From contig OX328112.1 in NCBI GenBank assembly GCA_946811185.2, positions 124,001-188,000 on the forward strand: DNA of 64,000 nucleotides. The letters are read 5' to 3'. Made by a program: the position numbers and the translations under genes. Source of the DNA: Hippopus hippopus. Taxonomy: Eukaryota; Mollusca; Bivalvia; Cardiida; Cardiidae. Below the pieces are notes generated by a model. That model ran no database searches. It worked only from the letters and a program-made list of their open reading frames with translations, and was not told the origin of the DNA. Each line of letters begins with the position of its first letter. Within the stretch, counting starts at the first letter, position 1. This document shows, one piece after another, positions 12,601-21,600 of the stretch.

Positions 12601-15600
12601 GAAAAAACTACAGAGACCTCTCTACTTCCACTCAACAAACTTTACCTCTACCTCGTCTTTTTACCACCATCTCCTTATCTCCTTCTCCTCAACGAATCAA
12701 AGTCAACTATGCCCAAAACACATCAGTGAAAACATGGATTTTTGCCAAATTAAAAGCATTTGCTGACGACAAAGTAATTTTGACTCAAAAATTTAAATTT
12801 CTCGTGGAAAGTGTAGAAAACATACATGTTACAAGCATTTTCTCCTTTTACCACAATGTTTTCACAAGGTCCATTGATTAGGGTTGTTAAAACTCAGAAT
12901 TGTGTGGTAAACAATTTACCTATTTCATTGGATAAGGCAAGAGAACACATTAGACTAAAAAACTTTTGAAAACTTACAATGTTTGTTCATCAAGAACTTT
13001 TGAAAACTTGAACCATTTGCAATGTACTGCCATCTTTCAACTGATGAGATTCTGAAAACTTACGTCTGCAACTGACAAACTTTTGAAAACATTTAGTAGT
13101 ACACCCAGTCCCCATACCTATCAGGCCGACAGCTACGGCGACCACTGTGGGTGACTACCACTGGCTCTGACTCAACAGCAGGTGAACAAGAACTCTGTTC
13201 AACAGAACAGAGTTCTAGTTCGCCTCCCTGACCAATGGAGAAAGAGTCTAAACACAGCTCAGCCTCTTCTCCATCAGCCAGGCCAACAAAATCCTCGCTT
13301 GTCTGCAAAGCGTCCAAGTCCAATGCAGGGAGGACAATGAGGTGTAACTTAGCTCGACAGAGCTAATTTCTACCTCACAGTCTTCCTCTACATCTCTGAA
13401 GAGCTCCCTCTCCATGTCATCCAACACCTTGGTCTCCCCACATGATGTAGAGCTGAAGGAATGGTCCATAGCATTCCATTCCTCCATCTCCTCATCCTCT
13501 ACCACTGACCAGAAGGAGGCAGAACCAAACTCATCAAAGCTCAGTTCTTCCTCCTCCTCAATGAAGGCAATCCTGAGGGCCTCAGTCGGTAAGCCATTCC
13601 ACATCTCAGTTGATGTGGATATGAGACTGAGATCCATACAGATCTCATCCCCCATATCCACATCCTCCACTGTGGAGAACAGGGAGGAACAGCTTAGCTC
13701 AAAAGAGCTAACCTCTTCCTCCAAGTCCTCCTCAGCATCGAAACAATCCCACGTCATGGAGTCCCCCGCAGTTCCTTCGTCGACCAATGTGCCTTCATCC
13801 ATGGAGACGTCAACAGAGTCTCCTTCATGGTCACCGAAGTCAGATGGGGTGGCTGTGTCAGCCTCCACCAACTTCTTCTGTGCCCATGACAGAAGATCAG
13901 CAGTATAACCAATTGCAGATACTATAAGTGCAACCATTGTAAATAATACTTAGCTTAAATCTGGAATCCTCCTGTACCTGAAGAGAGAAAGAAGAAAAAG
14001 AAAATAAGAATTTTCATTAACCCTAGTCATGCTGAAGCCAGATTTACTTGCTTATGCTAAGAGTATAGATCAAGATTGGACTAAACAGACTTTGCAGTCT
14101 GATCTTGAATCTACAAAGTCTTGTTTTATGCCAGATGTTCTGACAAAAGCAGCTTTGAAATTTATCATCTGCAGTTATAGGACTGAGGTTGTCCATTACA
14201 TCAAAAACCCATTTACACATTTTGAGCAGTTTGATCTTGATCTGCCCCATCAGATTGATTGATTGTATGGTGTTTAACACAATTTCAACGATGTTTCAGT
14301 TATATCGCAGTGGCCAGTGCACCTATCCATTCTTTCCTGGAATTTCACTTACCAATACTCTGCATAATATTCTTTTCAAGCCACTGGCTGGTTTCCCACA
14401 TAACCATCACCAAAGCAATGGCCAACAGTGAGAGAGGAATGAATCCTGTTGCAATGACTTTTATCAATCCTCGGAAAGAAATGGCTGAGCTAGGGAGCAA
14501 ACCAGCAACCCCGTTCTCAGGACCTGTATGCTACCAACTGAGCTACCAGGGCTTGTATTTGCCCCATTAGAAAAGGTGTCAAAGATGTTTAATGGCAAAA
14601 CAAAATGCTGTCAAAGATGTTTAATGGCAAAACAAAATAGTACTTTTTTCCTGCTCTTTTGCGTTTGTTTTTCAAACTAACAAACACTACATATATTTCC
14701 ATTCTTTCACATATACAGCAATTCGCAACTGAATTGATGACAGCCTCTAGAAGTGTTATTGGGGGGGGGGAGAAGGAAATTATTCACACCCATTCATTTT
14801 GACCTATGAATTTAAGAAAAATGAACCTCTACTTCTCAGACAAAGGGTCACAAGGACCCTAAATAATGTTTTAGAAGAAAATCCTGGGTAAGATTTAAAC
14901 GGTATTAACCTTTAGGCTGCTAAACACAACTCACTGACCTATTGCAGGCAGTGTAGATCAAAATCAGACTGCACAGAACATGCAGTCTGATCTTGGATCT
15001 ACACTGTTTGATACAGAGACATTTTTTTCCAAAAAATAAATTTGAAAATAGCATCAATCGGGTGTTTGATATCGGCTTGAAAGTTTTAATAAATCCATTA
15101 TGGGACTAAGAGGAAATACTGATTAGAAAAGTATTTTCTCCTTTTTCCATGACATTTTTTAAGTTTTCTCCCTCAAGGTTATAAAATTTTCTTATTAGTT
15201 TTCCAATTAGAGTGCCATGCACAATTTTAGTTGCTGTTTAAAACTTTGTAGTGCGGATAAAGATCAGACTGCATGATATAGAGTTTGTCACAGATCATTG
15301 CTTTTAGTTATTTCATGTAAAATTTTGGATGGAACAGTTAAGCTGTCATTCTAGTCATTTGGCATTGGAGGGTATATACCTTAACTCTATATTAAACAGG
15401 TCTGAACTGGTCCATTTTCAAAGCATTTACAGACAAAAAACCAATGTGGCTCAAATGAACGAATTTGTCTGTGAAATGTTAGAAAACATTGTGGGAAAAC
15501 AAGGTTACCAGCATATTCTCCTTTTCTCACAATGGCCTCTAAAGCTTTCTTTTTCAAGGTTGTGAAAACTCGGGATTCTGTGGTTAAGCGTTAACTCTAT

Positions 15601-18600
15601 ATCAAACAACAAAATTTTTGACCGATTCATTTTTTAAAGCATTTACAGACAAAAAATTAAATGTGGCTAAAATGATGGAAGTTGTGAGTGAAAGGACAAA
15701 AAAACACTGGAAAAAGCAGAAAATGCGGGAAGCTTCCAACAATGTTTTCTAAAGCCTTCTCTGCCACGGTTTTCAAAACTCAAGATTGTGTGGTAAAGGG
15801 TTACAGATAGCTATCTAGTTTTTATGCTGTTAAGTCAGAACTTCTTATAAGATCTAATTTTCCTTCATATTCATACAAACTTGATCTCTATATTCAATAC
15901 AAAGGTGAAATTTTTAAGATCTTAAATAACAGGAAAGTTGTTTCTCAATTATTGGTAACTCTAATTTTCATGACATCAGATATGACATCATCATATATAT
16001 TAATTTGAATACACATCCTCCTAATTAATGTGTGTCACTGATCATGTGACACTCTCACAGGTCTTCATGAAACTAGTGCACAAATGAAACATAGTAAAAT
16101 AAACTAGAGCCATCACTAAACGTGATTATATCCCCCACCAGCTCCTTGTCACAAAACAGGTCTTTGTAACAGAATGCAGAATGGTTTAGTACAAAAGTAA
16201 GAGTTGAAAAAAGTTCAAGGGGAGATAATTCCACATCAAATCGCAACAGGGTCATGGAAATTGCACCTGTGCAATTTCGTACATGTAGGAACACTGTGTG
16301 TAAATTTGAGTTAAGTATCTGAAAAACTGTCGGAGTATTTCGCCGGACAAATTTGTGTCTACCGACAGACGAACAGACAGACAGCAATGGCGATCCCAGT
16401 ATACTTCCCCTCCACTTTGTTGTGGGGGTTATAACAAAATTAGAAGACCTAATTCCCTTGTTGCAAACCAAGCATCCTTGCCTCATGGGCAGCAAGGTAT
16501 TTTCCTCATGTATTTAATCCATGGTGCTTTTGTAAACCAACCATCCTTGCCTCATGGGCAGCAAGGTATTTTCCTGAGGTATTTTACTCTTATAGTGCTG
16601 TTCCAAATCAAGCATCCTTGCTTCATGGGTAGCAAGGCATTCTCCTGATGTATTTCTATCCTTTACTCTTTACCAAACAACAAAATTTTAGACTTGTCCA
16701 AATTGATAGCATTTGTAGATGACAAAATAAACGAGAATCAAAATTTGAAACTTGACTTTAGAAGCGTAGAAAACATTGTGAGAAAAGGAGAAAATGCTGG
16801 TTACCAGTATTTTCTCCTTTTCCCACAATGTTTTCAGAACGCCTCTTAGTCTGGGTTGTAAAAACTAGGGATTGTTTGGTAAAGGGTTAAAGTGCTACTG
16901 CAAAGTGAGCAAGCATCCTTGCCTCATGGACAGCAAGTCACTCTCCTGACATAATTTATCCTTATAGTGGTAAATACATAATTTATCCTTACAGTGGTAA
17001 ATAAATAAGATCGTTAAATAAATGAGATGTATGTTCTCAGTACTAAAGATGTTCCGTTTCAAAGCTTTTTTTGTTGTCAGAATACTGGCAAAGAAGCAAA
17101 CAGTGTGAATCAAGCAACAGACATGTTCTGAGTGGTCTGATCCTGGTCTATACAGTCTGCATAAGTAATTAAATTCTGGTTCAGCACTAGTGCACAATCA
17201 TGCATTCCTACCTTAAAGGTTCAAGAGTGACCAAAAGTGAACAATGTGGAGGTCAAATGCCAATAAATTTCAATCCTACCATTATAAAGTATGGAACTTA
17301 ATGTGTATATGTTATTGTATGATTTGTCCAAGTGTTAGTCACTGTCTGAAAAATGAATTTTGAACCTAGGTCAAAAGTCGCCAGGTTAAAGCATATACAA
17401 TGTACAATCTTTCACCATCTTTCAAGAACTTTGGTGAAAAGCCTTATGGATCAAGATATATGATATAAAATGTGACATATGACGGTTGTGAAAACACAGG
17501 ATTGTTTGGGAAAGAGTTAACTCCTTACCAAACGACGAAACTTCATACCTCCAAATTCAAAAACATTTGCAGACAACAATATAAACAAAACTCGAAACTT
17601 TAAATTTCTTTAGGGAAAGGTAGAAAAGAGAAAATGCTGGTTACCAGCATTTTCTCCTATTCCGACAATGTTTTCAAAAGCTTTCTTTTCAGGGTCATCA
17701 AAGGTAAGTATTATGTGTTAAAGAGTTAAAAGATCTTATAAAATGCTGTAACATGCTATCAAAACATATACATGTACATCTAATATGCTATGATATGCTA
17801 TTATGATTTGCTATAAAATATAAAATAAAAAGGTGAAGTTTCATCTCTTCTTTAATAAAATATGAATACATTTCATGCAGGACAAGGGAACATCACAGTC
17901 CATAATCACCAACCATTCTTGATAACATTCTATGTCCAATTTTCAAGAATTTTCAACATTCAAAAGTAACAAAAGTTCTGATTGGCCTTCCCAAATAGGT
18001 TAGCCAATCAGAACTGGCTTTACTTTCTAAATCAAGAATTAGACTAAGAAGAATGCTCAGCTTTTGAAGCCTTTGCAATGAGGGTCCTTCATGGATCAAA
18101 GGTACTGTGTAGGACTTACTGTTTCACCAATAGCAATGGATTTTTTGGGCAGGACATTTAAGAGCCCAAACCTAGTACTTGTGACACCCAGGACATATAC
18201 ATGAATATGCAAACTTTTGCTGTAACATGACAGAAATAAAGTTTGCAGTGGTGTAAAAACACAATTCAATCTACATGCCATGTTTAATGCCATTTTCAGC
18301 ATAATTCCACTTAAATCACAGCAGCAAGTGCACCTAAGAATGCTTTCCTGCAGATTCTGTTACAAGAACTCCCAAGCCACTGGCTGCTTTCCCACATAAG
18401 ATGATGACCAGTGGTGAGAGAGGAATGAATCCTGCTGCAATGGCTATCATCACTCCTAGTGAATAAGTTGACTGAGCTGAAGATTGTGCAGCAATCCCCC
18501 GTCCTCAAGTCCTGTACGCTACCCACTTCGTACTGCGGCTTGGCAAAGGAAAATGAGAAAAAGGCTGAGAACCAGCATTTTGTCCTGTCCTCAAGATGTT

Positions 18601-21600
18601 TTCTACCCTTTGACAAAAAATTGTCATCTGCAAGTACTTTCAATTTGGATCAGTCTAACTTTTATGGTCCGAGTTCACTGGCAATGGCAAGATGGCAACA
18701 TTCAAAGATTTTCCAAAAGGTGTAGATAGACATTAGATTACATGGACAGTTCAGCCTGATTTTGAATCTAAATGATTCACTATCTCATACTGAACTATCA
18801 CCAAGCTTGTATTCAACTGCAGAAGATGAAAGCTACTATTTCTATGCCTCAAAAAGCTAAGAAACTAATTGAAATACATACAAAGAAACTTGAAAACGTT
18901 TCCAAAACTATATTAGAAATCCAGAGTTTTAATGACGTTGATGAATAAGGCATTTGAAAACACTATGGTTACCAGTATTTTTACTTTTTCCTTCATGTTT
19001 TCTACTCTGTCAAAGAACTTTAATATATATGTACCACTTTCAGATTTATCATCTGCAGATGCTATCAGTTTGGAAGAGTCCCCAGTTTGTTGTTTAATAC
19101 AGGGTTAATCTTTGTGGTGCTTAATATATGGAGTGGACATTCACAGTAAGTAGTTACTCTTTATCCCAAACAACATTTTAGAAGGTCCAAATTCAAAGAA
19201 TTTACAGAAGACAAAATAAATGTGACGCAAAAACTTGAAATTTGTTTTTGAAAAGGTAGAAAAGAATTGTGAGAAAAGGAGAAAATGCTGGTTACGAGAT
19301 TTTTTCTCCTTTACCCACGATATTTTAAAAAGGCTTGTTCCTTAGGGTTGTTGAAAGACGGGATTGTGTGGTTAAATATGCAGACATTGCAATTTCAGGG
19401 TTGTTTTTGTCAGAGTATCCGACAAAGTAGTGGACAGTGAAGATCTAAGATCAAACTGCATGCTCTGTACAGTCTGATCTTGATCTACACTGTCCACACA
19501 GTAATTAACTCCAAGTTCAGCAACAGTTACAAATAGTTCAGACTCTTGCACAACTTCTATAGATTCATATAGGATTTTATCCATATTATTTCACACCTTT
19601 CCATAAGTACTTTTAAAACTTCCTATTTTTGCCGTCCCAGTCTTAAAAATGATAATTTCTAGAAAATTTGGAAAAGATAAAAGAATCATTTAGAGCTATT
19701 TCTGTCCAATTATATCAGTGAATAACCACATACTGAATTATTAATTGTAATATGCAATAAGCATACTGTCAAACCAATATCAAATGAAAAAGTAAAAGAT
19801 AAAAAAACAAGAGGGCCATGATGGCCCTAAAGTCGCTCACCTGAGTCTTTTGACCAAACATGACCCATTTTCAATCTCTTTTGAGATATCATGACAAACA
19901 ATTTACTAAGCTTTCATAATTATTGGACTGAAAATTTGGCCTCTAGCATATACACAAGCTTTTTCTAGAATTTCTCTCAGTGACCTACTTTTTATCCAAC
20001 CATAGCCAATTTTCCCATTGGAGATATTATCAAAACAAAGATCCCGACCACCTTTCATATGTATTGGACAGAAAATGTGGCCTATAGAGCATACACAGGT
20101 TTTTTCTAAAATTTGAACTACTGACCTAGTTTCTGACCCAACATGACCAATTTTCGAAGTCATGTGAGATGTCATCAAGTAAAACATTCTGATCAACTTT
20201 CAAGAAATTTGGACTGAAACTGTGACCTCTAGAGCGTACACAAGGTTTTTTTTAAGATTTGACCCAGTGACCTAGGTTTTTGCCTGACATGACCCATTTT
20301 CAAACTTGTCCAAGATATCATCAAGAAAAACATTCTAACCAAATTTCAAGAGTTTTGGACCAAAAATGTGGCCTCTAGATTGTACACAGGGTTTTTCTAA
20401 GATGTGACCTTGTGACCTACTTTTTAACCAGACATGACCCATTTTAGAACTTGTCCGAGATATCACAAAGACAAACATTCTGACCAACTTTCAAGAGCAT
20501 TGGACTGAAAATGTGGCCTCTAGAGTGTGCACAAGGTTTTTCTAAGATTTGACCTAGTGACCTAGTTTTGGCCCAGCATAATCAATTTTCGAACTCGTCC
20601 GAGATATCATCAAGACAAACATTCTAACCAAGTTTCATGCCTATCGGACTGAAAATGTGACCTCCAGAGCGTACACAAGGTTTTTCTAAGATTTGACCTA
20701 GTGACCTAGTTTTTGACCCAACATGACCCATTTTTGGACTCGTCCGAGATATCATCGAGACAAACATTCTGACCAACTTTCATGAGTATCAGACTGAAAA
20801 TGTGGCCTCTAGAGCGTACACAAGGTTTTTCTAAGATTTGACCTTGTGACCTAGTTTTTGACCCGATATGACCCATTTTCAAACTCGTCCGAGATATCAT
20901 CGAGACAAACGTTCTGACCAAGTTTCATGACTATCGGACTGAAAATGTGGCCTCTAAAACGTACACAAGGTTTTTCTAAGATTTGACCTAGTGACCTACT
21001 TTTTGACCCGACATGACCCATTTTTGAACTCATTCAAGATATTATCGAGACAAACATTCTGACTAAGTTTCATGACTATCGGACTGAAAATGTGGCCTCT
21101 ACAGCGTACACAAGGTTTTTCTAAGATTTGACCTAGTGACCTAGTTTTTGACCCAAGATGACCCATTTTCGAACTCGTTCGAGATATCATTGAGACAAAC
21201 ATTCTGACCAACTTTCATGAGTATCGGACTGAAAATGTGGCCTCTAGAGCATACACAAGGTAAAAGTTGATGATGGACGACGAACGACAAACGACAGACG
21301 ACGGACGCCTGACACAGTACGATCACAAAAGCTCACCATGAGCACTTCGTGCTCAGGTGAGCTAAAAACAGGATTTTTTCCACATAAAAATATAAAAGTT
21401 TCAATCCTTAACCACAAAATTTAGATTTTTAACAACCCTGCAAAACAGGGCTTTTGAAAATATTCTGGGAAAAGGAGAAAAATGCTGGCGAGCAGCACAA
21501 TGTTTCTGACCCTTTTAACCAAAAGTAGCATCAATGCACCATATTAAATCTTTACCAAACAACTAAATTTTCACTTGATTGAATTGAAAACATTTTCCGA

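Larger units (their letters stand above)
9559..12900. repeat. Segmental tandem duplication carrying TH1 pieces
   Basis: Blocks of MITE plus flank recur. 9559-9813 resembles 10850-11110, and CTCAATCTCTCTCC starts at both 10371 and 11111. From about 11862 a unit of about 400 bp repeats three times (landmark ccaccatctccttatctcc at 11861, 12263 and 12665), each with a decayed TH1 copy and the phrase CAAAACCTGCAAGTCCTGG. Expansion clearly came after MITE insertion. Confidence 0.75.

Noticed and set aside
13414..13908. 164-codon Ser-rich plus-strand frame
   Set aside because: It is the antisense of the acidic ORF: GAA/GAG/TCN codons reversed give Ser-rich open frames.
16465..16980. Regularly spaced repeats suggesting a CRISPR-like array
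   Set aside because: Units are about 75 bp and related throughout with no unique spacers; the context is eukaryotic.
19906..21326. Series of minus-strand frames (60-96 codons) with similar peptides GHVGSKTRSLGQ..
   Set aside because: They recur every 145 bp, which is not a multiple of three; they follow the tandem DNA repeat inside a transposable element.
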